Made by a program: the position numbers and the translations under genes | Assembly: GCF_030272615.1 (NCBI RefSeq) | Contig: NC_081411.1 | Coordinates: 211,624,744-211,688,743 of the forward strand | Direction: 5' to 3' | Source of the DNA: Cryptomeria japonica | Taxonomy: Eukaryota > Streptophyta > Pinopsida > Cupressales > Cupressaceae | DNA: 64,000 nt | Shown here: one piece after another, positions 20,631 through 31,718 of the stretch | Layout of the letters: the number at the start of each line of letters is the position of its first letter | Position numbering within the stretch: position 1 is the stretch's first letter | The notes under the pieces: model-generated | What the model was told of the DNA's origin: nothing | The model's input: the letters and a program-made list of their open reading frames with translations, nothing else | Databases searched by the model: none

Positions 20631-22370
20631 ATCATGGATCTCAATTCACCTCACGTCTCTTTATGAAAATGATAACTCACTAACTAGGGTTACTAATGCT
20701 CAATTGGAGAAGCTTGATATGAAATTTGACAATGTTCAACAATGGATGGGCCAAGAACACTTGAATAGTGAGGAAATCTCCTTGATTAAAGGATTGAAAA
20801 GAATGGTTCAAAGTGATAAAGTTAGGTGTGGAATTGTTATATGGCATTGCTCATATTATTGATACCAATATTAGGCCTATCAAAAAATTTGTTGAATCTC
20901 TTAGTTATTTTCATCCTACTAGTCAATTTGAGCATTCCATTCCTATGAGCACATCCTTTCCTAGTGTGCCTATATATACATCATTTATCATGACTACCTC
21001 TACACAAAATATTAATCCTACACATGTTAGTCATGGGGGCATTCCTATTAACTCATATTCTTACATACCTCCTTCAGTGAGTCTTCCATTTGTTTCCCAA
21101 CCATCACCTATACCAACATATCATAATGTCCCCCCTCCTTATTCTCAACCCCCAACTACCTACAATAGCATTGATCCTCCATCATAATCCAATATGTCCA
21201 ATTCCAATCCATCCACCAGATCGACTATCAATAACCTAGCTCAAAGTGTTTGAATTAAAAAGTGTTTCAATATGTCCAATTCCAATCCATCCACCAGAGC
21301 GACTATCAATAAAAATTGGCTTCTTTAACCCAATTCAAGTTCAATGTTCCCACTTGATGTAGAAATCCCACTATCTGATGAGATTGTTCGTGCGGTTGCT
21401 CCTAAGAATGTGGAAATCCCTAAATTAAAGTTATACAATGGAAAAGGTGACCCCTTGACTCATGTGAAGACATTTCAAACCTTTAGAGATAAAGCATTGC
21501 AATGGTATTGTTCTTTGCCTCCTTATTCCATCATTTCTTTTCAATAAGTCACTATTGCTTTCATTCAACAATTTCAAAATAACATTGGTCCTAAAATTAC
21601 TTTGACTAATTTGATTCATTTTAAGAAAGAAGTTAGAGAAAAAGTGATTGATTTTAATGGTATATATAAACATTTGCATTCACAAATTGCTTATCATGTG
21701 CTTGATCATGATTTTCAAACAATTTTTATTACTAATTTGTAAAATGGTACAAGAGGTAAGCTTCTTTTTTTTTAATTTGTCTCTATCACACAATTGTGTG
21801 CAGTGCTTCATAACTATTAGCTTCAAGTGAGTCATTTTGAATCATCTCCTTCAATGGAATTGACTGATAAGAATGAGAGTACTCAACAATCATTTCTAAA
21901 ATTCAACATACACAACAAATATTTCATCAAGATAAATGATAACTCTTCCTTGGAACAACATCAACACTCCAATGGAAGCCACAACATCAGATGTGGCCCC
22001 TTTTGTCCAAATACTTTAGAAAATAATTAACTCCTCTTTCTAAATCTTTAAATAGTATAATATTGAGGTTGATTAATTTTAATGTGTTGCAACTTCCTCC
22101 CATCTTGATCCTATAGATACCTCTATGCCTCTAGCACCTTCCTTTGGCCACAAAGCATTTTGCCAATACCATCATCAAGGAGGTCATGATATAAAGAAGT
22201 GTTATAATTTGGGGTATAAGATTCAATACTTTAATGATAACAATGTTATATATATAGCTAGTGTGAATGATAAAGGGAGCAAATCCGTAGCACCTCCTAA
22301 TCAAAACCTCCAAATTTTCAGCAATCCTTTTCCTTTCCACTCTACCAATGTTGTTGAATCTAAATGACTT
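20631..22370 (+). pseudogene. gag of element B, main part
   Basis: This continues the gag cut by element A. The first stretch (20634-20860) encodes a helical region with LKGLKR-like and WMGQEHLN sequences, then shifts frame to a Ser/Pro/Thr-rich linker (20813-21187). At 21344-21740 a Retrotrans_gag-like domain is readable across one stop: VEIPKLKLYNGKGDPLTHVK, RDKALQWYCSLPP, then QQFQNN and FKKE. The gag zinc finger CQYHHQGGHDIKKC (C-H-H-C) lies near 22159-22200, the type used by Tat-lineage elements. At least two frameshifts and several stops break the frame. Gag would form the particle and bind the genomic RNA. Confidence 0.78.
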
Positions 22371-22815
22371 GTGTTATTTCCTAATGAATTTGGTGTAGAG
22401 TCCAATAATTTTGTGAGCCTCATTGAAAAACCTAAATCATGCATCACCTGTGATCCTAAGGAGACTATTGTTTCACTTGATGGACCATTATGCATTATCT
22501 GCAAACATTAAAGACAAACTCTCACAAGGGGTGCTCATTGATCCAATATGTATGGTGAATGTTAATTATTGAAGAAAATATTTTTACTCAACAATTACAT
22601 CAAGTTACACATGATAAATTTGATGTTATGATCAAGTTGTATGATGTTTTCTCTTCTCCTAGAATTGGTTCTATTACTCTTCCTATTGAGGTTGGTACTA
22701 AGTACTTAGATGTTACCTTTTCAATTATTCCTATATTAGATCAATTTCATGTGAAGTTGGGTCATCCTTGGCTCTCTTCCATGAAATCTATTCCTCTACA
22801 ATCTATAAATGTTTG
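22371..22815 (+). pseudogene. Protease relic of element B
   Basis: The segment at 22559-22815 reads RIGSITLPIEVG, then VKLGHPWLSSMKSIP, matching the C-terminal half of a gypsy-type aspartic protease (the flap to G-R/H-P-W region; element A has TLPITVGPF and LLGRPWIHSM). The catalytic D-x-G is not readable upstream because of frame damage between 22370 and 22560. Confidence 0.65.
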
Positions 22816-23760
22816 AATTTCCCCTCATAATGGCCATTCATCATAATCAATCATAGCCTTTTCCAACCCACAACGAAGAGTGGAAATTTCACTCTTGATT
22901 ATTTTTGGCCTAAACAAACTTAAATTTTAAAGCCTTGAAATGATATGTTTTCTATCTTATCAAAAATGGAAAATTGATATGATATTGGCCTTAAGTAAAC
23001 CTAGAGACCTTTCACCCATAGATATGCCTCCTCCCCATCTTGGACCTGGTCTTCTTCCTACATCTTCAATTCCTCCTATATATGTTGCAGTCCCACCTCC
23101 CACGTCTTATAAAGGAAAATGCCCAACATCCAATATCTCTCAACCTAGTGAGGCTCCTTCTATTCCTCCCCCTATAAGAGAAGAAAATAAGCCTATGTTG
23201 ATTGATCCTCAACCTTTGCAAGTCTTGAGTAAAAGTAAAAGAAATCAATGTGCGGGAGAATGTTGACAAAGAGATCATATCAGGGCTCGTGAACTTGCTC
23301 CCCAAACCACTTCCTCCCCCATGACACCAAATTTTGACTTAGTCCCATTTGTCCAACTTTAATCTAACCCTAGGAAGGAAGAACAACTCAAATCATGAAA
23401 GTTAAAGATGCTTAAGAAAAATGATGGTTCAATTTATTTTCACATTAAAGATCGTATTATGATTAATTTATATGATGATATGAATGATAATAATGTTTTT
23501 CATGCTAATAATGTTGATCCTAATGATTATAATGATATGTATGAGCTTATTCAAATTAATTATGAACTATCTTCACACTTTTCAAAAGCATTAATCTTAG
23601 ATCCTAATGAAAAACAAAGTGACACATAATCAGAGCATGGTTCTTGCTTGGAACTTTTCGTAGCTTCATCTACCATGCTTGTTGTTTATTCTCTTGCATC
23701 TTGTCCACCATCGCTAAATAATGTTAAGCGAGATTGGGAGATAGATGATTTTCTTGATTA
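22816..23760 (+). pseudogene. Post-protease region of element B
   Basis: Two open stretches remain: 22940-23266, rich in Pro and Ser with repeated PPP, and 23408-23629, rich in Asp and Asn. They correspond in position to the linker between protease and RT in element A, but no RT follows. I recognise no domain. The last in-frame stop lies near 23760. Confidence 0.45.
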
Positions 23761-24790
23761 GCTTCATATGTGTCTTAGATTATTATGTGGGTTTTCTTGT
23801 GTGTAGTGTGCTTATCTTATGATGTATTTCTTGATATGTCTTTATGTTATGTTAGTTTCTCTTTAGATGACCCTTGTTACTTCATTGGTGCAAGGTAATA
23901 AACAGGGTGAATTTGTTGTGGCATTCCTCTATCTGTATCTTAATTCTTCTATATATTGTATCAATGTTATGTCATGCATGTGTTATGTTTCATAAATGTG
24001 CCTTTGTGTTGTCTACTCTGGGATGATGCAAAGTGTTGAGATATATTTTTGGTCTCTTCCGAGTTGAATCAAAAAGAAATTTCTTCATTCATCTTATGTT
24101 CTCTTCCTCCATTGTGTTCATAGTTCCACTACCTTTGGGAGATGAGGTCAATTCAATATAATTATTCTTGATATACATTATTTATCAAAAGTGCATACTG
24201 ACCCCAGCTAATGGATCCCTTATGTTATTTTTGCTACATGTTTTGTGACCATTTTCCTTTGAATTGTCATTTCTTTGGGGAATCTCATTTTGGAAATGTT
24301 CTTGTCTTTTGGATGTATGCCTTAAAATTATTTCTCTTGATAAGGCATGCACAATCGCTTTAATGTGGGGACATACACTCCACTCAAAGTTACACTTCGT
24401 GCATACACCATGAGACTTAGTTTGTACACTTTGATCACACACAATGAAATGTTTGGTACATTCTACAGTACCCATTTTGCAGTCAATTCAATTCAACATT
24501 CAAATGACCTTGCAAACTAAGATTTTTGCTTTGTAATATTTGACATTTTCAATTTCAAAATTTTCAATCCTAACATGACTCATAGTAAGCACAAGCATTA
24601 CTAGGCCAATCAAAATCATGCTCTTTTTATCCTCTTCATGTGTTGCTCCTTTTATCTTTCAATATTAGATTGATAAGAACTTAAGTCCCTAGGGGCTAGG
24701 TGTGTCTTGTCTCTTTGATATCTTGGTGATTTTTTTCCATGTGACTTCATACTTTATCATGAGTATTACTATAGGTTTATACTCCTATTA
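23761..24790. other. 3' region of element B before polypurine tract
   Basis: About 1 kb between the end of sense coding relics and the 3' LTR. Where other elements carry pol there is only noncoding sequence, plus one antisense open frame listed separately. Confidence 0.5.
24185..24475 (-). CDS. Antisense Cys/His-rich ORF, possibly SWIM-like
   Basis: This 96-codon frame on the minus strand contains CTKCNFEWSVCPHIKAIVHA, which loosely fits the SWIM-type zinc finger end (C-x-H followed by a hydrophobic helix) found in MULE/FAR1 transposases and in host proteins. The spacing of the first cysteines is not canonical. The frame starts at an ATG just after an in-frame stop and ends with a basic, Asn-rich tail. 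It lies in the same slot of element B as the PMD gene of element A, also antisense. It could equally be a captured or chance fragment. Confidence 0.35.
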   Translation of the reverse strand: MGTVECTKHFIVCDQSVQTKSHGVCTKCNFEWSVCPHIKAIVHALSREIILRHTSKRQEHFQNEIPQRNDNSKENGHKTCSKNNIRDPLAGVSMHF

Positions 24791-24804
24791 AAGTGGGGGC
24801 TAAA
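24791..24804 (+). promoter_or_regulatory. Polypurine tract of element B
   Basis: AAGTGGGGGCTAAA directly precedes the 3' LTR start TGTAGTGTTG and is the same as in element A. Confidence 0.75.
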
Positions 24805-24944
24805 TGTAGTGTTGTAAATTGTATCCCTATACAATTTTGTCCTCACCTAGCGCTCACCTTAGCATTCTATCATCCAATGCTTAATGCCTACTTTAATGTT
24901 GCTCATACCCTCTTGAAATCTGCATTTTCAACTTATGATCTAGC
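24805..24944 (+). mobile_element. 3' LTR of element B, left part
   Basis: It starts TGTAGTGTTGTAAATTGTATCCC and aligns with 3528-3668. It is cut after GATCTAGC by element D. Confidence 0.85.
24940..24944. repeat. Target duplication of element D, left copy
   Basis: CTAGC precedes the 5' LTR of element D. The same bases follow the 3' LTR at 32911-32915. Without the element, the flanks rejoin to match the uninterrupted 5' LTR of B near 3663-3675. Confidence 0.92.
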
Positions 24945-26136
24945 TATTACTATTTACTAAGTTGTCATTAGTTTTATGTTCAAAGTCATCCTATATACCC
25001 TAGTCAGTTAATACTACAGAAAGACTCAGTTGGTAAGCACTAAGGGTGTCGGTTATAGAAGAAAGGCTAGTCACCGAGATGATATATACCGAGTTGTCTA
25101 CCGAGTAAATTTCCTATGTCCATCAAGTAGCAAAGAAGGTACACCGAGTTAATCTGAACCGAGTGGAAACGTGTTACCAGATTCAATGAACCTGGACACA
25201 TATGTGGAAACGTGTTACAAGATTCGAGAACAGGGAACCGTTATTTCATAGGGAATTGCACTTAAAGATTTTGTATGGTTTTGAGGAAGTTTATCCAATG
25301 AGATGATTTCTATGTTTATTCATTCGATAAAACATGTTTGTATAATCGATGCATGAACAAGATCACCGCCTTAGAGATCTATATAAAGAGTGATTTGAGT
25401 ATCTAAGCAAGAAGAGAAAAAGATGGTGAGTTGAAGATAAAAATCTTGTGAAAAGATAAGATGTGATGATTGAACAGAGGTATTCAGAGGTCACCGAGAA
25501 GATTTTTAGAAAATAGTTTAAGGGACAAGGAATATAGAAGAGGTCACCGAGTTGATCTATCAATTACTGAGGTATGATATGAGCATGGTAATTTAATATT
25601 GAGCACATAGAGTCTGCTATAACATTTTAGATGTAAACTTGCAGATATTTTGTAAAAGATTTTGATTGAATTATTTTGAGTTGTGTTAGAATCCTTTAAC
25701 AAGGTAAAAGACTCTAACAAGTTCTATAAATTGTAAAGCCTTTAACCAGGTACAACATTTTGTAAAAGTGTTTGTTAAATCCTTTAGCAAGGTAGATCTA
25801 AAGATCGTGATACTCCTAACAGGGTAAGCTATCAGAAATAGCTAAACATGTAGCTCTAACCGAGCAACCTTTATTATTATAGTAGTGAAGTTGTGGGTGT
25901 CATCCCCACCACACTTTTTCTCTCTAACCAAGAGTTTCTGCGTAACCAAAATCTTTGTGTTATGGAGTGAAATGTGTATGGATGTAATTTCTATAATTGT
26001 GTTTTGGCTTTATATATTATGTGATCAACCTTATACAGTTTATGTTTATCAGTAAGATTGTTTTTGAAGAAAAGTTTTGAAGTACTGATTCACCCCTCCT
26101 CTCTTAGTACATTAGCTTTCATTGTTGGACCTAACA
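24945..26136 (+). mobile_element. 5' LTR of element D
   Basis: Runs from TATTACTATTTAC to GGACCTAACA. The second base is A where the 3' LTR has G, so the canonical TG start has mutated. CACCGAG-like words recur in its first half. A TATA box is at 25379. Confidence 0.93.
25379..25387 (+). promoter_or_regulatory. TATA box, element D 5' LTR
   Basis: CTATATAAA lies mid-LTR and is repeated unchanged at 32153 in the 3' LTR. It would start the element's transcript. Confidence 0.55.
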
Positions 26137-26137
26137 A

Positions 26138-26150
26138 TTGGTATCAGAGC
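26138..26150 (+). promoter_or_regulatory. Primer-binding site, initiator tRNA-Met type
   Basis: TTGGTATCAGAGC begins one base after the LTR end and contains TGGTATCAGAGC, complementary to the 3' end of plant initiator tRNA-Met. It is intact. Confidence 0.9.
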
Positions 26151-26198
26151 TATACTCTTGGAAAAGGGTTTTACAGCCTAAAGAGAAAGATCTCATCA

Positions 26199-27553
26199 AT
26201 GGAAGGCTATAAACAATCACGCAGAATTGTGAATCTCCAAGAAGAATTGGATCATGCTAATCAAGTGATTGCAGACATGCAGAGACAAATGCAAAAATCA
26301 CTGAAAGTAAGAAGAATATTGTTTGATGATTTACAGGACTCACAAGAGTTGGTGGAACAAATTGAGACATCATCTGAGAACACAATATCAGAAGAGTCTG
26401 AAGAAATGATTATAGAGTTGAAAGAAAAGAACAAAGCACTGAATGATCAGCTTAAAGCAATGAGAAGGGAACATGAGTATTTCAGCACACCGATGACTGA
26501 AAATCTTGATGCATTGAGAACAACTGAAGATAACATGAAAGGTATAGAAAGAGAAAAACAACAGGTGGAAGCATTGGTATCTGAAAAGAATGATGAAATC
26601 ACAAGGATGATTGGAATTCAACATAATCTATCTGATCAATTGGGCCATGCACATCATGAAGCAAATCTGAAAGAAAATGAGTACCAAGCATTGAAACTTG
26701 AATTATCAAGATTGACTGATGAACTTGAAGCAGAAAAGAAGTCAAAAGAAACACTGAAGAAAAGTTATGATGCGTCAATAATGTTGGATGAGCAATTAAA
26801 CACAAGATCACCCAACAAATCTGTTGGACTTGGTTACAAAAGAAACAACTCTACCGACAAAGGTATCAACACCACCGAGAAAGGAGAATCATCAAGGAAG
26901 GCTGGAAACAAAGATAAGTTGAAATATAACAAGCCTATTCACAACTACTATGGAAAACAAGGACATATTTCCAACATGTGCCGAATCAGAAAAGGTAAGC
27001 TACCGAATGTCACTAGGTCTGATAGTTATTGTTACAATTGCAATAAGTATGGTCACACATCTAAACAATGTAGGACAAAGTCTGTTAGTAATTATCAGAA
27101 GGCAAATTCAAGGGATTTTGCAAAAAGTGTAATAGATATGGACACAATACCAAGAAGTGTTGGTTTAAGAAGAAAAACTACATGTGGTCTCCACACCGAG
27201 CAAATGATAGAAGCTACCAAACTCACACAGATCTCAATCAACAATATACTGCAGTACCATGGGATTACAATACAAGAATATGGTGTGAATGTTGTGGAAG
27301 GTATGGACATATAAGTGCAAACTGTATGATAAGGTTTTGAATGAACAATCGGAGATCATGGAGAAATCCTAGAATGGCATGCTTTCATTGTCATAAAGTT
27401 GGACACTTGGCTAAAAATTGCAGAGATCAACCCAGGGGAGATACTAAAGAGATAAGAATCAAATTACTAAAAATCTGGAAAAAGAAGGAAAATGGATCAA
27501 ATAATAAAGAAAGCACCTTACCTACCGAGTTAGGTGCATCTACTTCCAATTAA
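26199..27553 (+). pseudogene. gag-like protein of element D with five CCHC fingers
   Basis: From ATG 26199 (MEGYKQSRR), about 200 residues form a long coiled coil, followed by a Lys/Asn-rich linker with LGYKRNN and then zinc knuckles. Finger 1 is degenerate (YYGKQGHISNMC, first Cys lost). Finger 2 is CYNCNKYGHTSKQC. After a frameshift between about 27070 and 27117, frame 2 carries CKKCNRYGHNTKKC, CECCGRYGHISANC and, after a TGA at 27338-27340, CFHCHKVGHLAKNC. Most retrotransposon gags have one or two knuckles. The large N-terminal gag domain expected in Sireviruses is absent because the start lies right after the primer-binding site. It would bind element RNA. ATG 26199 is preferred because the upstream part of the open frame lies inside the LTR. 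Confidence 0.8.
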
Positions 27554-28073
27554 TCAATAAAGGTATGAAGGGACTGCATCTTCACAAGGTTAGATCTTAA
27601 CAGTTCCTATTTTAATCATGGAAATAACTCCAAAATCTGCATAGCTAAGATGTATTAACATTTCTGAAATTGTATCTAGTCTTACAATTTACTAATGAAG
27701 TTGGTAAATACAGTAAACCTGTCTAGTCGGTAAAAGCATATAAGGAAGTTAGTTGGTAAAGTGTAATCAAGTGCATTTAATGCTTATATTACCTAACTGC
27801 ACAAAGCCTGATAAGGTAAAGGGTGTATTTAAAGTTCTTTGTGCGTTCATTTTACACCTACCAGTTTTCAAAGAGCAGAGCTAACCGAATCAAAGGCGAT
27901 CAAACATTTCAGAGCGAATTCAAGGTATTTTCACACAATCTTAAACGCATTTTCAAGCAAGTTAACTGATCAATATCAGTTGTGAATATTTGCATTATAT
28001 TTACTAAGTCGAAAGCATTTTCTAGTTAGTTGAAACCCTAAGCTATTTTATTAGTAGAAATCCAAAGCTTGAA
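27554..28073 (+). other. Spacer between the two ORFs of element D
   Basis: Noncoding, where protease, integrase and RT would be. TATTTAAA at 27826 followed by A+C-rich leader-like sequence, a possible donor AAG/GTATTT at 27925, and an AAACCCTAAG leader word near 28034 suggest a promoter and untranslated leader for the second ORF. This is inferred from sequence appearance only. Confidence 0.4.
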
Positions 28074-31000
28074 ATGGCTCCCAAGATGTAGAAACCAGTT
28101 GTAGTTGAGACTATTGAGAAGCCCTCACTTAAGTATTCCTTACCTCCCAAAGTGGCATCTGAACCCGATGAGAAAACTGCATTTTCTCTTATTCCAAATA
28201 GGGTTCTATTGGTTGAATATGTTAGATTTTATACTATGTGTCATGTAGAAGAGCTAGGTCATACCGAATTTAAAGACATGTATGATGAACTTTGCACCGA
28301 TGGAATCCTGGATAGTAAGTATGAGCATATCAAGGTTAAGGGATTGACCAGCCCTAACCTATCCTCGAGTTTTCAAACCCCAATGGGTCAAATTTGTTTT
28401 GAGTAGAGTGCATGATGACTTTATGTGGTTAGAAGACCAACCATTCAAGATCACCAAGGAGATTATTCACATAATCACCAGATACCCTATATACGACCAT
28501 GCCCGAGCACAGAAGATGATTTCATAGAAGGAACTAATAACCTTAACTGGAGTTGAGTCTGATTGCAGAGGTCTTAAGCTGAATAATGTAACAGATGTGG
28601 AACTAAAGTTTGCAATTAGAGTCATTAGTTATTGTTTCTTTCAGTCGGTGAGAGAGAACAGTGTACCATGTGCAGCTGTGGATTTGGCCTATAAAATTGT
28701 GAAAAGGGGTATGAAAATTGATCTATGTGAAGTATTGTTGAAGAATCTTTTTGAGAATCTCAACACAATAAGGAAACCTAAGAAGAATAACTTTGCTAAC
28801 ACACTAAAGTTTGGGTCACTCTTAGTGTGCATGTTCTTCTATTTTCAGAAGTTCTTTCCCTCAGTCGATAACATTGTTTAGGAATTACATCGACCGATCA
28901 CCCATCAGATAAATGATTTTATCAATCAGCTAGGTGATAATTTCAATGAGATAATGGATGACTAATTTAATAAAATTCAGGAAAAGATGCATAACAGGTA
29001 CAGGATCCCACCTTAGCTAGTGGAGAAATATAAGGATACTATATGTTTTTAAGTGGACACCGACTACTATTATGTCAATGCAGTAGAACCCAAAACTCAA
29101 TCTTTACCGCCTATGGGTTATGAGATTGATTTTGAGATCGCTCAATAGCAGATAGATGTATTTTTGACACTTCCAAGGCACTCGACCGAGATCAAATATG
29201 GTACCTATGAAGAGATAAAAGAGAAGGTAAAAATGAGCATAGTTGTACCAAAGGCTACCAGAAAAGCCACTAAAATGATAAAAGACTTAACTGAGAAATT
29301 TGGAGAAGGTTCTACCTCCACACCTACAAAGCCAACAGGTAGGAAAGATGATCAACTTTCAATTGAGGAAGAATCTAAAGCTTAGGGAAGCAGCCATCAC
29401 TCTGAGCATTGAGTTGCCAAAGGGAAAAATATTAAAAAGGAAGAAAAAAGATACACCTAAGGTATCACCGACTCCACCAGTGAAACGACCTAACACTAGA
29501 TCATCTGCAGAGTCACCCGATAAGAGGCAGAAAAATGTTGAATTGCCTAAAGTTACAAAGACTTATAGAAATTCAACCAGGAGACTCATTTTGAATAAGG
29601 AGTCAAGTGACACAGAATCTAAAGACAAAAATAAATTTCAGATTGTTAAAAGCACAAAGAAAGATGTACATAGTGTTGACAACTTTTATGCCAAATTGAA
29701 ACAATATGGAGGATTCGGGTCATTCAGGTATGTTAAATATGACTCCCAGACAGAAGAAGAAAAGAGACAAATAGAAGAGTCAGTAGTATGTACACTTCTC
29801 AAATTTTGAGTAGTTCCATTGGAAGTAACTAACTTTCTTCCAAAAGCATTATACTCTCATATTGACAACATATGGAAATATTCTATGGACTTGGAGAAGC
29901 AGATAAGAGAAAGAGTTTTAGTACATCTCTTTCCAGACATGTTGGTAGATGATATTAGAAATCATTTGAAAAACTACCAAACAAATTCTCAAGTGAAGCA
30001 TAGAGCCTTGAAAATGATGAATGGACTTTATCTTGAAGTCGAAAAGGAAACCAAAGAAAAATGGCAAGAAATCTTCAGAATTCAAACTGAAGAACCTCAA
30101 GGTGAAGTAGAAATAGTTGACATTACCGAGCAAGATCCTACTTCAACTATTCAACAAGATGAGGATGTCATGGACACTGAGGCACATGAAGAAGAAATGA
30201 TAGAAGGAAATGCCTATGTCAAACTGGTATCCAGGGAATCAGTCTTGGAACAGGTTAAGTCCTATCCTCTGGTAACTCAACAAGTGACAACCGAGATACC
30301 TCAGGACACAGAACAAGGCAAAGAGGATCATAAGGCTACACAAGGTGAATCTGCCTCTCAGGTCACAAGCGAGCAAACTTCTCAAGCTCCTGCAAGCACT
30401 GAAACTATTGCCACTGAGACCCCAAGCAAGGAATCACCGAAGGCTACAACAGAGGCTATAGAAATCAACAAAAGTGTTTCTCCCATCGAGAAACATACCG
30501 AGGAAGATCAAGCCTCCAAAGCCATTGTACTCATTCAACCGGTGAAGGCATCATCATCAAAGGAGAAGAAAGAAAAGAAGCATAGTTTCAAGATAGATCT
30601 GTCAAAGCCTATTGTGTTGCCGAATGTTGACATTTCCAAACTAAAATGGCAAGCACTTATTGAATTTGGTGATTTGTGCAAAGCCAAAGCAAAACAAGAA
30701 AAACAGATAGCCATTCAAAAGAAGAACCGAGTACTTCAGAAGGTTAAAGCATTATTGACAGACATGCTACCTGAAGCTACCATAAGTAAAGATGATGCCA
30801 TCCATATGCAATTGGATGAACTACTCACTCAATTGGAAACATTAGGAGTAGAGGCATCAGAATACCTTAGCAAATTAAAAGACAAAGAGCTAACTGCCAA
30901 GATGATTGAAGAAGTGCAGAAAGCCATTGCTATAGGTAAAATCAAGCTTGTTGGATTCATTGCTGAGTTGTCCCCTCAACTCAAGCACATTATTTATTTA

Positions 31001-31447
31001 TTTCAGAAATTATGTATATTTTCATTCTTTATTTAAGATATCAAGTGGAAGACCAAAGTCATTGAAAAAGAGATTACCGATCTCTCAAATACACTGACTA
31101 CCGAGCCAAATTCTATTTAGAATTTTTATACCAAGCTACAAACTCTTATGGCTCAATAGTTACAACTTCAGGATGAAGAGCACAAAATAAGGATGGATAT
31201 TATGACTCTTCTGACATTATTTATTCCCCATCTGTCATCAGTACAAGAGCAGATCAACCGAGCTACCCAACTGTCCACACAAGCAGAGGGAAGCACTTTA
31301 GATGGTTCGCTTTCATTGTTAGCTGATATTAATGCTCAGAATTCTTTAATGGAAAGTGTCAAGGGTGCACTTACCAACACTCTCAATGATGCTCGTACTA
31401 AGTATAAATCTATTTTTGATCAATTGCCCCCGCTGAATGGTAACTAG
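28074..31447 (+). pseudogene. Second ORF of element D, unknown or envelope-like
   Basis: About 1,100 codons, readable in three consecutive frames: frame 0 from ATG 28074 to about 28385, frame 1 to about 29385, then frame 2 to 31447. In-frame stops occur at 28089 (sixth codon), near 28525, 28879, 29807, 31034 and elsewhere. The N-terminal 400 residues look globular (for example HTEFKDMYDELCTDG and DDFMWLEDQPFKITKEIIHI). A Lys-rich, Thr/Ser/Glu-rich central part with many PEST-like stretches follows, then a Lys/Glu coiled-coil-like C-terminus. I recognise no enzyme motif and no clear signal peptide. Its position fits the envelope-like ORF of Sireviruses, but a captured host gene is possible. 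Confidence 0.55.
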
Positions 31448-31456
31448 TTTTGAAGT

Positions 31457-31718
31457 TTGTCAAAAAGGGGGAGTGTATCGAGTATATACAGAGTATCCGA
31501 GTGTACAGATGAAATTGTCAGGGGGAGTATGGAACATCAGGGGAATGCAAATCAAGTTTTGTTCAACATATTGATAAGGGGAGTATGTATTCGAAGTATG
31601 TATTTGAACGAATGTATAGACTGTCATTTCAGTCACATTTTGTAAGTATATAGATTTTGTGTTATGACTTTGAAAGGAGTTTTGTCAAACATACCAAACT
31701 AATGTCAAAAGGGGAGAT
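31457..31718 (+). promoter_or_regulatory. Multiple polypurine tracts of element D
   Basis: AAAAAGGGGGAG at about 31460, CAGGGGGAGTA at about 31518, AAGGGGAGTA at about 31576 and AAAAGGGGAGAT at 31707-31718 lie in the last 260 bases before the 3' LTR. Only the last abuts the LTR. Repeated tracts of this kind have been described for Sireviruses. Confidence 0.65.

Noticed and set aside
19007-24804. Reading the LTR at 19007 as the 5' LTR of a second element followed by its own gag
   Set aside because: CTAAT flanks 8357-20625 exactly and the sequence after 20625 continues the gag cut at 8356, so 19007 is the 3' LTR of element A and the gag belongs to element B.
25363-25563. Identical 66-codon minus-strand frame, repeated at 32137-32337
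   Set aside because: It is simply the same segment in both LTRs of element D. No motif.
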